The notes beneath the pieces are model-generated. The model was given only the letters and a program-made list of their open reading frames with translations. It ran no database searches and was not told the DNA's origin. From Streptomyces sp. CB02366 (GTDB lineage: Bacteria > Actinomycetota > Actinomycetes > Streptomycetales > Streptomycetaceae): 64,000 nucleotides of DNA. The DNA lies in the NCBI RefSeq assembly GCF_001905905.1, contig NZ_LIVT01000002.1, positions 124,001 through 188,000 of the forward strand, read 5' to 3'. The position numbers and the translations under genes are program-made. This document shows positions 54,874 through 63,425 of this stretch, one piece after another; position 1 is the first letter of the stretch; every line of letters begins with the position of its first letter.

Positions 54874-56481
54874 TCAGGCGCGGGCGTCGGCCTTGGGCTC
54901 CGAGGACGCCGCGGGCACCCTGGCGCGGTCCGGCAGCAGGCGGCTGTAGATGCCGTCGAGGATCTCCGCCTGCGCCTCCCAGGTCCACTTCTCCAGCAGG
55001 CCCGGCGTGTCATAGGCGGCGCGGTAGCGCTCGGGGTCGGCCAGCACGGCCTTCACCGCCCGCACGTAGTCCTCGGTGTCCTGGGCGCGGAAGACCTCAC
55101 CCTGGCCCGTCGACCTGACCATCTCGGACATCGTGCGGATATCGCTGACGACCTGCGGAAGCCGTGCCTGCGAGTACTCGAAGAACTTGTTGCTGAGCGC
55201 CAGTTCGTGGTTGGCGAGGTGGTGCAGCGGGCTGACGGCCGCGTCGGCCGGCGCCACGAACTCGGCGACCTGCCAGTGCGGGACGAACGGCAGGAAGTGC
55301 ACCCGGTCGCCGACCCCGAGCTCGGCGACGAGCTTGCGGATCGTGGCCGTCGCCGCATACGGCTTGCCCGGCGGTACGGAGACCATCGCGACGTGCACGT
55401 CCGGCATCCGGGTCAGGCCCTCGATGATCGTCTCCACGCCGCGGACGGGGTTGATGCCACCGACGTACGCGAGCAGCGGGGTGTCCGGGCCCACACCGCA
55501 CAGTTCCCGCAGGTCCGGTACGGGGTCCGCCCCCGCCACCTCGTCCGCGCCCGGCGAGATCACCGGAGCGTTCAGCACGACCGTGGGCAGCTCGGTGAGC
55601 TGGTGGCCCTCCTTCAGCAGCTCCGCGAGGGCCGGGGAGACCGTGACCACCGCGTCGGCGAACACGGCGTGCTCCTTCTCCCACGCCACGTGGGCGGGCA
55701 GCCACCGTCCGTGCCGCGGGGGCAGGCCCGGGACGTACTCGTGGGCGTCCCAGACGAGCTTCACGGGCCGTCCGGCCGCCCGTGCGCGCACAGCGGCCCG
55801 GGCGCCGACGCCGAGCATCTTGAAGTCGTGGGCGTGGATGAGGTCGGGCTTCAGGGCGTCGATGTGCTTGGCGAAGGCCAGCTCGAAGTCCCACAGGTTC
55901 GGCATCAGGCGGCGCCAGGAGCGCTGCCCCATCAGCTTCTGCCACAGGGCGGTCGCACACCGGTCGAGAGGGGCGTCCAGCATCGACCGGCGTTCCTGCA
56001 GATTCGTCGTCTCACGGGCGCGCAGCGCGACCCACTTGCCGTAGATCCTGGAACTCACCCGCGGCACCAGGAGCCGCCCCTTGGATCCACTCGCGCTGCG
56101 GCCCGGGTGCCCGGCCGCCGCCGCCTTCGCGGCCGCCTGCCGGAAGCTCAGGTCCGAGCGCCACGCCTTGACCGCCTGCACCCGGTAACGCGCCACCTGG
56201 GGCGACCGGTAGGCGAGCGGGCGGCGCGGGAAGGGGCGGCGCAGGTCGTGCCGGCGCGGCCTGAGGGGGTTGGGCTTGGGGATCAGGCGCACCTCGGCGT
56301 CGCCGATCTTCCAGGAGTGCTTCTCGCTGTTCGGGGAGACTCCGAAGAGCACGACGTCCCAACCGGCGTCCGCCGCGGACCTGGCCGCCTTCTGGACCCG
56401 GGAATCGCCTTTGACCCCGTTGTCCACGAGCATGACCACTCGTCCCCGGGACTTGTGCCGCGTGGTGCTGTCGGGCTCCAT
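54874..56481 (-). CDS. GT4-family glycosyltransferase
   Basis: A 535-aa GT-B transferase. The N-terminal Rossmann half begins VVMLVDNGVKGDSRVQKAA and contains DLIHAHDFKMLGVGARAA and WDAHEYVPGLP. The C-terminal half has LLAYVGGINPVRGVETIIEGL, FLPFVPHWQVAEFVAPADAAVSPL and the acidic donor site region NHELALSNKFFEYSQARLP. About 130 residues rich in Arg/Lys/Pro near 70-190 look like an insertion. It is paralogous to the first half of the 870-aa transferase 1.4 kb away. The ATG at 56481 has AGGAAAGG upstream. It is divergent from wecB. Confidence 0.87.
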   Translation of the reverse strand: MEPDSTTRHKSRGRVVMLVDNGVKGDSRVQKAARSAADAGWDVVLFGVSPNSEKHSWKIGDAEVRLIPKPNPLRPRRHDLRRPFPRRPLAYRSPQVARYRVQAVKAWRSDLSFRQAAAKAAAAGHPGRSASGSKGRLLVPRVSSRIYGKWVALRARETTNLQERRSMLDAPLDRCATALWQKLMGQRSWRRLMPNLWDFELAFAKHIDALKPDLIHAHDFKMLGVGARAAVRARAAGRPVKLVWDAHEYVPGLPPRHGRWLPAHVAWEKEHAVFADAVVTVSPALAELLKEGHQLTELPTVVLNAPVISPGADEVAGADPVPDLRELCGVGPDTPLLAYVGGINPVRGVETIIEGLTRMPDVHVAMVSVPPGKPYAATATIRKLVAELGVGDRVHFLPFVPHWQVAEFVAPADAAVSPLHHLANHELALSNKFFEYSQARLPQVVSDIRTMSEMVRSTGQGEVFRAQDTEDYVRAVKAVLADPERYRAAYDTPGLLEKWTWEAQAEILDGIYSRLLPDRARVPAASSEPKADARA

Positions 56482-56655
56482 GTACGCGCCTTTCCTGATA
56501 GCCGCCGTCACGGCCTTCTCCCCGCCGCAGACATACCGCAGCCAGCGAGCATACCGGCCGCGCGGCACCCTGCGGTGCCCCTGCCCCGCAAGGCCCCACG
56601 TACCATCGGGAGCGGCCCGCAACGGGCCCGGCAAGCCTCCAAGGAGTAGAACAAC

Positions 56656-57747
56656 GTGAAGGTCCTCAGCGTCGTCGGAGCACGGCCGCAGCTCGTGAAA
56701 CTCGCCCCCATCGCCGCGGCCTTCGCCGGGACGCCCCATCAGCACGTCATCGTGCACACCGGCCAGCACTACGACGCCGATCTGTCCGACGTGTTCTTCG
56801 ACGGGCTGGGCATCCCGGCGCCGGACGTCCACCTCGGGGTGGGCTCCGGAAGCCACGGAGTGCAGACCGGGGCGGTGCTCGCCGCCATGGACAAGGTCCT
56901 GGAGGACGAGCGTCCGGACTGGGTCCTGGTCTACGGGGACACCAACTCCACCGTCGCCGGAGCACTGTCCGCGGTGAAGATGCACCTGCCGGTCGCCCAC
57001 CTCGAAGCCGGGCTGCGCTCCTTCAACCGCCGGATGCCCGAGGAGCACAACCGGGTCCTCACCGACCACTGTGCCGATCTGCTGCTGGCCCCCACCGAGG
57101 AGGCCATGCGCCACCTGGCGGCCGAGGGGCTGGCGGAGCGGTCCCGGCTCGCGGGCGATGTGATGGTCGACATCTGCCTGCGCATCCGTGACGCGGTGGC
57201 CGCCGGGGAACACCCCGCGCCGGCGCTGCCCGAGGGCATCGACCCGTCGAAGCCGTTCCTCCTCGCCACGCTCCACCGGCCGGACAACACCGACGATCCG
57301 GAGCGGCTCTCGGCCATCCTGGCGTCACTGGCCGCCCTGCCCGTGCCGGTGGCTCTGCTCGCCCACCCCCGGCTGGTGGCACGCGCCGAGGAGCACGGCA
57401 TCAAGCTGGCGCAGGGCAACCTGCATGTCGGCCGTCCGCTGCCGTACGCCGGTCTGGTCGCCGCGGTGGTGGCGTCGGCCGGCGTCGTCACCGACTCGGG
57501 CGGTCTGCAGAAGGAAGCGTTCCTGCTCGGCCGTGCTTGCACGACGATCCGTCCCGAGACGGAGTGGGTCGAGACCCTGGAGGGCGGCTGGAACGTCCTC
57601 GTGCCGGACCCGCACGCGATGCCGTCGGACGAGTTCGCGGCGCTGGCCACCCGTCCGGCTCCGCGGACCGTACGGGGCGCCCCGTACGGCGAGGGCACTG
57701 CGGCCGTACGGGTCGTGGAACTGATGGAGCAGGCGCTCCGCGGCTGA
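56656..57747 (+). CDS. wecB: non-hydrolysing UDP-GlcNAc 2-epimerase
   Basis: A 363-aa epimerase of the WecB/MnaA/WbpI family. Motifs are VVGARPQLVKLAPI, IVHTGQHYDADLSDVFF, LVYGDTNSTVAGAL, HLEAGLRSFNRRMPEEHNRVL, TLHRPDNTD and TDSGGLQKEAFLLG, with the active-site His and Glu residues present. The GTG start at 56656 has AAGGAG 10 nt upstream. It would make UDP-ManNAc or, with its neighbours, epimerise UDP-GlcNAc(3NAc)A to the manno form (WbpI type). Which one cannot be settled from sequence. It ends at a 23-bp terminator. Confidence 0.92.
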   Translation: MKVLSVVGARPQLVKLAPIAAAFAGTPHQHVIVHTGQHYDADLSDVFFDGLGIPAPDVHLGVGSGSHGVQTGAVLAAMDKVLEDERPDWVLVYGDTNSTVAGALSAVKMHLPVAHLEAGLRSFNRRMPEEHNRVLTDHCADLLLAPTEEAMRHLAAEGLAERSRLAGDVMVDICLRIRDAVAAGEHPAPALPEGIDPSKPFLLATLHRPDNTDDPERLSAILASLAALPVPVALLAHPRLVARAEEHGIKLAQGNLHVGRPLPYAGLVAAVVASAGVVTDSGGLQKEAFLLGRACTTIRPETEWVETLEGGWNVLVPDPHAMPSDEFAALATRPAPRTVRGAPYGEGTAAVRVVELMEQALRG

Positions 57748-57761
57748 CCCCGCCCCGTTCC

Positions 57762-57812
57762 GTGAACAGGAGAACTCCCCGGCCGAGGCGGCCGGGGAGT
57801 TCTCCTGTTCAC
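57762..57812. terminator. very strong bidirectional terminator between wecB and the double glycosyltransferase
   Basis: A perfect 23-bp inverted repeat (57762-57784 with 57790-57812) around a 5-nt loop. It lies 14 bp past the wecB stop and 50 bp before the end of the convergent gene. Confidence 0.92.
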
Positions 57813-57862
57813 TGGGGGCCGGACGCGGTTCCTCTCCCCGGGCGCGTCCCGCCGGAGACGCC

Positions 57863-60475
57863 CTAACGGGTCAGGAAGGCGTCCAGCGCACGTGCCGTGG
57901 CGGTGCCGTCGTGGTACTTCCGCGCGAACGCCGCCGACTCGACGCCGAGCCGCGCCGTGCCCTCGCGGTCGGCGAGCAGGGCCTCCATGACGGAGTCCAG
58001 CGTCTCCGGGGTCGCGTTGACGATCGGCGGAGTCACCCCGCACGCGGCGATCGACTCCTTGTCGAGGTACGCGACGACGGGCTTGCCGGCGGCCATGCCC
58101 TCGCAGGCGAACGTGCCGTAGGTACCGATGGCGAACTGGTCGATGATGATGTCCGCCTCCATCACCATCTCCCGGACGGTGTTCCAGGAGACCTGCTCCG
58201 CCAGCCGGAAATCGATCCGGCCGCGGTCGTGGAGGTCCTGGAGCACCGGCAGCACCCGGTCGGTGCCCTTGGTCCAGCGTGCCGAGGGGGCGTGCAGGAC
58301 CACCGGGCGCTCGCGCTCCATGACCGGCCGGTCGCAGGCCCAGGCGTCGACGTCGACGACGAGCGGCGCCCAGGTCGCCATCGGCAGGTCGAGCAGCAGA
58401 TCGGGCGTCGTGACGAAGACCGGAAGACCGCTCTCACGTGCGATGCGACGATTCTGCTCCGCGATGGCGGCGAGCTTCTCCTCGTAGCCTTCGGGCGCGT
58501 CGAGGAAGAGGGAGTACGGGTTGCGCTGCCGGTGAAGCGCGGGGTCGCGGACCTCGCTGCCGTGGGCGAGCAGCGCGACCTTCACCTTTCCCTTGCGGAG
58601 CGCGGGCAGGTCGCCCTCGATGCTGTCGCCGTTGAGCCCGCCGAAGACGGGGCGGAAGGCGTCGGCGATGAGGTGCGTGTAGCGCGGCAGGATCCGCTGC
58701 ACCTGTTCGAGCTGGACGTCGAGGTTCTTGAGGGTCTTGCCGTCGACGTAGACGTCGGCGGGGTAGTCGTGGGTCCGCGCCGTGCGGTGCTTCACCACTT
58801 CCGCCGAGACGTCGGCGCGCTGACGGGTGACGGCCTGGGCGAAGGCGGCGAGCTGCCCGGCGTAGTTGGCCGGGGCGAGGCCGAGCTTGATCGGGGTCTT
58901 GCCGAGCGGGGTCCAGCCTCGCTCCAGCTCCGCGCGCGGCTGCTCGTCCGCGTCGGCGGCGGTGACCGCGCGTTCGACGGCCTCCCAGGAGAACCCCGGC
59001 TCGGCGGGGGGCGGGGTGAGACCCGAGATGTCGCTGTAGAGCGCCATCAGGCCCTCGCACTGATGCTCCCAGGAGAGCTCGGTGAGGATGTCCTCGCTGA
59101 TGTGCCCCTTCATGTCCGCGATGTGCGCGAAACCGCGCGTGACGGCCTCGGCGAACGAGTCCGCGTCGCCGGAGACGAACACCTGGCCGACCCCGTGCTC
59201 GCGCACGAACGCGCTGAGGGTCTGCACGTCGCTGGCGATGATCGGCAGTCCCGCGTGCAGGTACTCGGCCGTCTTGGTCGGCAGCGACAGCTCGTAGTTG
59301 ATCGTCCGCTGGGAGCAGATCAGTCCCAGGTCGGCGGTGGAGAGGTAATCCGCCACCTCGTGCTGGGCCACGTAGGGCACCACATGGATCCGGTCCCGTA
59401 CGCCGGTCTCCTCGGCCAGGGCGAGCAGCCTCACCAGCTCCGGGCTGCGCTTTCCGGCGACGATCGCGAGGTGGTGGCCGGGCAGCTGGGCCAGGCCCTC
59501 CACGGCGGTGCCGAGGCCGCGTTCGGAGGAGATCCACCCGGAGTACACCATCAGCGGGACATCGTCGCCCAGACCGCAGGCCTGGCGGACCGACACCCGT
59601 CCGCCGGCTCCCCCGATCGTCTCGCGGATCGGGGTGTTGCGAACCACCAGAGGCGTCTTGGCCAGGCCGTAATCCTTGCGGATGACCTCGGCGATCTCCG
59701 GGGAGACCGTCACCACCGCGTCGGCCTTGGCGATGAACTCCTTCTCCACGGCGGGGAAGGCGCTGTCCATCCGCGGCTGGGGCCACTCGACCCCCGCGAC
59801 GTACTCGTGGGCGTCGTAGAGCCAGGCGCACTTGCGTCCGCTCGCCCGCAGCCGTGCCGCGGCCATGGCCCCCACGTTGATCGCGGTGATGTCGTTGGCG
59901 TGGATGACGTCGGGCGCGAGCTTCTCGATGACGGGACCGAACGCGAGGTCGATGTCGAGCAGGGCCGGCCAGTCCTTGCGCCACTCGCCCGTGGGCTGCT
60001 GCTCGGGCTTGCGCCGCTCCTCCCACTTGTACGCCTTCATCCGCAGCTTGTGCGCGCTGCGCCGGGCACGCACCACTGCCTTGAGGCCCACCGCCGCCGG
60101 GACGGTGTAGGCCGGGGACTGGCTCAGCCACCCGATCCTGGCGGTCTTCTCCCGTACCCAGGTGCTGTGCGCGGCGCGCAACTGCTCCAGGGCGGCGCGG
60201 TCCTTGATACCGAACTGCGTCAGGTGGGCGCGGGCGGTCCCCTGACCGGCACGGGCCGCCACACGACGCTTGATGTGCGAAGAGACCGGTACCCGAACGA
60301 CCTTGACCGGTCCGAACCAGGAACGTTCCGTGTGCTTGGACGAGCTGCGACCGATGAGAGTGACGTCCCACCCGGCGCGCGCCGCGGCGAGCGCCGTCTT
60401 CTGCACCCGGGAGTCCCCAGTGATGCCGTTGGCGACGATGACGGCAAGTTTGGGGCGGGCTACAGATGTTGACAT
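57863..60475 (-). CDS. two-domain glycosyltransferase (GT4 plus second GT-B-like half)
   Basis: An 870-aa protein. Residues 1-485 are a GT4 transferase (VIVANGITGDSRVQKTALAA, DVIHANDITAINVGAMAAA, YDAHEYVAGVEWPQ, VYSGWISSERGLGTAVEGL, ELSLPTKTAEYLHAGLPIIASD). Residues about 540-870 form a second GT-B-like C-terminal half (KVKVALLAHGSEVRDPAL, VVLHAPSARWTKGTDRVLPVL, ADIIIDQFAIGTYGTFACEGMAAGKPVVAYLD). The first half is paralogous to the GT4 at 54874-56481. Two activities in one chain could add two sugars in sequence. The start ATG (MSTSVARPK) is well placed. Transcribed with or after the dehydrogenase. Confidence 0.85.
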   Translation of the reverse strand: MSTSVARPKLAVIVANGITGDSRVQKTALAAARAGWDVTLIGRSSSKHTERSWFGPVKVVRVPVSSHIKRRVAARAGQGTARAHLTQFGIKDRAALEQLRAAHSTWVREKTARIGWLSQSPAYTVPAAVGLKAVVRARRSAHKLRMKAYKWEERRKPEQQPTGEWRKDWPALLDIDLAFGPVIEKLAPDVIHANDITAINVGAMAAARLRASGRKCAWLYDAHEYVAGVEWPQPRMDSAFPAVEKEFIAKADAVVTVSPEIAEVIRKDYGLAKTPLVVRNTPIRETIGGAGGRVSVRQACGLGDDVPLMVYSGWISSERGLGTAVEGLAQLPGHHLAIVAGKRSPELVRLLALAEETGVRDRIHVVPYVAQHEVADYLSTADLGLICSQRTINYELSLPTKTAEYLHAGLPIIASDVQTLSAFVREHGVGQVFVSGDADSFAEAVTRGFAHIADMKGHISEDILTELSWEHQCEGLMALYSDISGLTPPPAEPGFSWEAVERAVTAADADEQPRAELERGWTPLGKTPIKLGLAPANYAGQLAAFAQAVTRQRADVSAEVVKHRTARTHDYPADVYVDGKTLKNLDVQLEQVQRILPRYTHLIADAFRPVFGGLNGDSIEGDLPALRKGKVKVALLAHGSEVRDPALHRQRNPYSLFLDAPEGYEEKLAAIAEQNRRIARESGLPVFVTTPDLLLDLPMATWAPLVVDVDAWACDRPVMERERPVVLHAPSARWTKGTDRVLPVLQDLHDRGRIDFRLAEQVSWNTVREMVMEADIIIDQFAIGTYGTFACEGMAAGKPVVAYLDKESIAACGVTPPIVNATPETLDSVMEALLADREGTARLGVESAAFARKYHDGTATARALDAFLTR

Positions 60476-60520
60476 GCTTCAATCCTTACACGACAAAAGC
60501 TCTATTCCGGACATATCATT

Positions 60521-61807
60521 TCAACCACCGATGACCACGCGGCGCACGCCCGCCCAGTTGGCCGGGTCCGTGGTGCGGCGGCCGTCGACCAGGACGCGGA
60601 CGTCCGGGAGGTCGGCGGCGGACAGCTCGCGGTACTCGGCGTGGTCGGCCTGGAGGATCGCGGCGGTGACGGCCTGGTGGCCGTCGTGCGGGACGAGACC
60701 CAGGGCGGTCAGCTCCTCGGGGGTGTACATCGGGTCCGAGACGAACGGCACCGCGCCGCGCGCCTTCAGGGCCTCGACGACGCCGAAGACGCCGGAGAAC
60801 GCGGTCTCCTTGACGCCGCCGCGGTAGGCCGCGCCCAGCACCAGGACCCCGACGCCGTCCAGGTCGCCGTAGGCGGCGGCCAGCAGGTCGACGGCGTAGG
60901 CGGGCATCGCGGCGTTGGCCTCGCGGGCCGAGCGCACGACGGTCGCCTCCGGGTCGTTCCACAGGTACATCCGCGGGTAGATCGGGATGCAGTGGCCGCC
61001 GACGGCGATGCCGGGCTGGTGGATGTGGCTGTAGGGCTGGCTGTTGCAGGCCTCGATGACCTTCTTGACGTCGATGTCGTTCTGGTCGGCGAACCGGGCG
61101 AACTGGTTGGCCAGGCCGATGTTGACGTCGCGGTAGGTGGTCTCGGCGAGCTTCGCCAGCTCGGACGCCTCCGCCGTGCCGAGGTCCCAGACGCCGTTGG
61201 GGCGGGGCAGGTCCTCGCGCTCGTCGAAGTCGAGCACGGACTCGTAGAAGGCGACGCCGGCCGCGGCGGACGCCTCGTCGATGCCGCCGACGAGCTTGGG
61301 GTAGCGGCGCAGGTCGGCGAAGACCCGGCCGGTGAGCACCCGCTCCGGCGAGAAGACCAGGTGGAAGTCCTCGCCGGGGGTCAGGCCGGAGCCCTCGGCC
61401 AGCATCGGCGCCCAGCGCGTACGGGTGGTGCCCACCGGCAGCGTGGTCTCGTAGCTGACCAGCGTGCCGGGCTTCAGGCCCGCCGCGATGGCCCGGGTGG
61501 CGGCGTCCATCCACCCGAAGTCCGGGGTTCCCTCGGCGTCCACGAAGAGCGGGACGACGACCACGACGGCGTCGGACGCGGCGACCGCGGCCGTGGTGTC
61601 CGTCGTGGCGGAGAGCAGACCGGCGCCGACGGTCTCCTTGAGCTTCACGTCGAGGTCGTGCTCGCCGGGGAACGGCTCGGTGGCCGCGTTGACGAGTTCG
61701 ACGACCCTCTCGTTGACGTCCGCGCCGATGACCCGGTGGCCCTTGGCGGCGAACTGCACGGCGAGCGGAAGCCCGATCTTGCCGAGCGCGACTACACAGA
61801 TGTTCAT
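60521..61807 (-). CDS. UDP-N-acetyl-sugar 6-dehydrogenase (WecC/WbpA-like)
   Basis: A 428-aa NAD-dependent UDP-sugar dehydrogenase that oxidises C6 of UDP-GlcNAc or UDP-ManNAc to the uronic acid. The N-terminal Rossmann motif is VVALGKIGLPLAVQFAAKGH. The central dimer domain contains LAKLAETTYRDVNIGLANQFA. The catalytic cysteine is in GGHCIPIYP, and the C-terminal NDP-sugar domain has VLGAAYRGGVKETAFS. Specificity is not visible. With an acetyltransferase and a Gfo/Idh enzyme nearby I favour UDP-GlcNAc (WbpA role). It follows the GT2 gene by 4 bp and precedes the double glycosyltransferase. Confidence 0.92.
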   Translation of the reverse strand: MNICVVALGKIGLPLAVQFAAKGHRVIGADVNERVVELVNAATEPFPGEHDLDVKLKETVGAGLLSATTDTTAAVAASDAVVVVVPLFVDAEGTPDFGWMDAATRAIAAGLKPGTLVSYETTLPVGTTRTRWAPMLAEGSGLTPGEDFHLVFSPERVLTGRVFADLRRYPKLVGGIDEASAAAGVAFYESVLDFDEREDLPRPNGVWDLGTAEASELAKLAETTYRDVNIGLANQFARFADQNDIDVKKVIEACNSQPYSHIHQPGIAVGGHCIPIYPRMYLWNDPEATVVRSAREANAAMPAYAVDLLAAAYGDLDGVGVLVLGAAYRGGVKETAFSGVFGVVEALKARGAVPFVSDPMYTPEELTALGLVPHDGHQAVTAAILQADHAEYRELSAADLPDVRVLVDGRRTTDPANWAGVRRVVIGG

Positions 61808-61811
61808 CGGG

Positions 61812-63425
61812 TTACTTCCTCTTCGACCTTGACAGCGTTCGGCGCAGCCGCGCGCCCACGCTGGGCTTCGGTTCCCACAAGGGGGCCGTCGTGATCACGA
61901 GTCGCCCCTTGGAGTTGGGGCGCGCCGCCACCCGGTAGGGGGTACGGCTGCCCCAACGACGCGCCAACGGCATCGGCAGGCCCTCGGTGCGGACGGGGAT
62001 CTCGTACGTGGAGCCGGCGACGTCGACGTGGACGCGCACGCCGCGCTTGGCCCGGACCGGCTCGATCGGGATGCGGGCGCTCAGCAGGGTGCCCGTGCCG
62101 TCCTCGGCGGGCTCCCGGGCGAACTCTCCGACCGCCTTCGGGCGCGCGGCGTCCGCGGGCAGCTTGCGGGCACCGGCCTTGTCGGCGGTCTTCGGCATGG
62201 CGCCCTGCGCGAGGACGACCACGGCCGACGACGTGTCGCCGACGACACCGAGTCGCAGTTCCAGGGCGAGGGTGAGCTGCTCGCCGCTCTGCTCCCACCG
62301 CGCCGACTCCAGCGTGGTGCCGGACGCGAGTCTGCCCGCGACCGTCTCGCGGGCCTCGTACCAGCGCTCGTCCAGGCCGACCGCCGGATCCCGGAAGCCC
62401 GGGTAGGCGGCGAAGGCCCTCCGACCCTCCAGCAGGAAGGGCGGGGGCCCGTGCTCGTCCTCCTCCGCGATGGCGCGGGTCAGCTCCTCGACCGCGCCGC
62501 TGCGGGCGAGGCCGAAGCGCACCCGGCGCTTGACGCCGGTGCGGTCCCGCAGGCCGTCGGTGAAGTACGCGTCCACCAGCGCGCCGACGCCCTCGCACAC
62601 CTCGCGGCGGGTGTCGGCGTCGAGCAGGGGGAAGTCCTCCTGCAGGAGCTTGGTCAGCTCCCAGTCGAAATGCCGCTTGAACACAGCGTCGCGCCGCGTA
62701 CCGGCGGGGATCAGCGCGGCCGTGTGCTCCATGATCCGCTGGACGCAGCGGAGCCGGGCCAGGTGGTCCGCCCGGTAGGTGATGTTGCTGGCGTCGCCGC
62801 GCTTGACCGCGTAGTAGCAGGTGTAGTCGGAGATCACGGAGATCTTCCGGGCCCGGACGCACGCCTCGATGGTGAACGGCTGGTCGCTGCCGACCGGCAT
62901 GTCCTCGGGGAAGCGGAGCTTGTGCTTCTCCACCAGCTCCCGGCGGAACAGTTTGGTGTTGGCCAGCGTGAAGGGAAGCGCGGGGTCGTCGAGGGTGACG
63001 TCCCGGTTCCCGGTGTACAGCTTCTGGTGGACGTAGCGCCCGTTGGTGCCGACCATCTTGCCGATGACCACGTCGGACCCGTTGGCGTCGGCGCAGGCGA
63101 CCATCCGCTCCAGCGCCTCCTCGCCGAGGTGGTCGTCGGAGCCGATGAAGTAGACGTAACGGCCGGTCGCCAGCTCCAGCGCGCGGTTGCTGGGAGCGGC
63201 CGGACCGCCGGAGTTCGCCTGGTGAAGGACCTTGACCGTGCCGGGGTACAGCTCCGCGAACCGGTCCAGTTCCTTGCCGCTGTCGTCCGTGGACCCGTCG
63301 TCCACGGCGATGACCTCGAGCCGCTCCTTGCCGATGCTCTGCCCCACGAGCGAGTTCAGGCACTCGGTGAGATAGGGCATGGTGTTGTACACGGCGACGA
63401 CGACGGTGACCGCCGGCTCGGTCAA
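61812..63425 (-). CDS. GT2-family glycosyltransferase with C-terminal beta domain, TTG start
   Basis: A 537-aa GT-A transferase. The catalytic part is VTVVVAVYNTMPYLTECLNSLVG, VIAVDDGSTDDSGKEL, NSGGPAAPSNRALE and YFIGSDDHLG (the DxD-equivalent is SDD). A long C-terminal extension (about 330-535) has the beta-module look of the TagF-like N-terminus (VLLARxx-type strands, IPVRTEGLPMPLARRWG). The only fitting start is TTG at 63425. It overlaps the upstream stop as TTGA and has GGAGG 7 nt before it. It is coupled to the Gfo/Idh gene and followed by the dehydrogenase, forming one operon. Confidence 0.87.
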   Translation of the reverse strand: MTEPAVTVVVAVYNTMPYLTECLNSLVGQSIGKERLEVIAVDDGSTDDSGKELDRFAELYPGTVKVLHQANSGGPAAPSNRALELATGRYVYFIGSDDHLGEEALERMVACADANGSDVVIGKMVGTNGRYVHQKLYTGNRDVTLDDPALPFTLANTKLFRRELVEKHKLRFPEDMPVGSDQPFTIEACVRARKISVISDYTCYYAVKRGDASNITYRADHLARLRCVQRIMEHTAALIPAGTRRDAVFKRHFDWELTKLLQEDFPLLDADTRREVCEGVGALVDAYFTDGLRDRTGVKRRVRFGLARSGAVEELTRAIAEEDEHGPPPFLLEGRRAFAAYPGFRDPAVGLDERWYEARETVAGRLASGTTLESARWEQSGEQLTLALELRLGVVGDTSSAVVVLAQGAMPKTADKAGARKLPADAARPKAVGEFAREPAEDGTGTLLSARIPIEPVRAKRGVRVHVDVAGSTYEIPVRTEGLPMPLARRWGSRTPYRVAARPNSKGRLVITTAPLWEPKPSVGARLRRTLSRSKRK

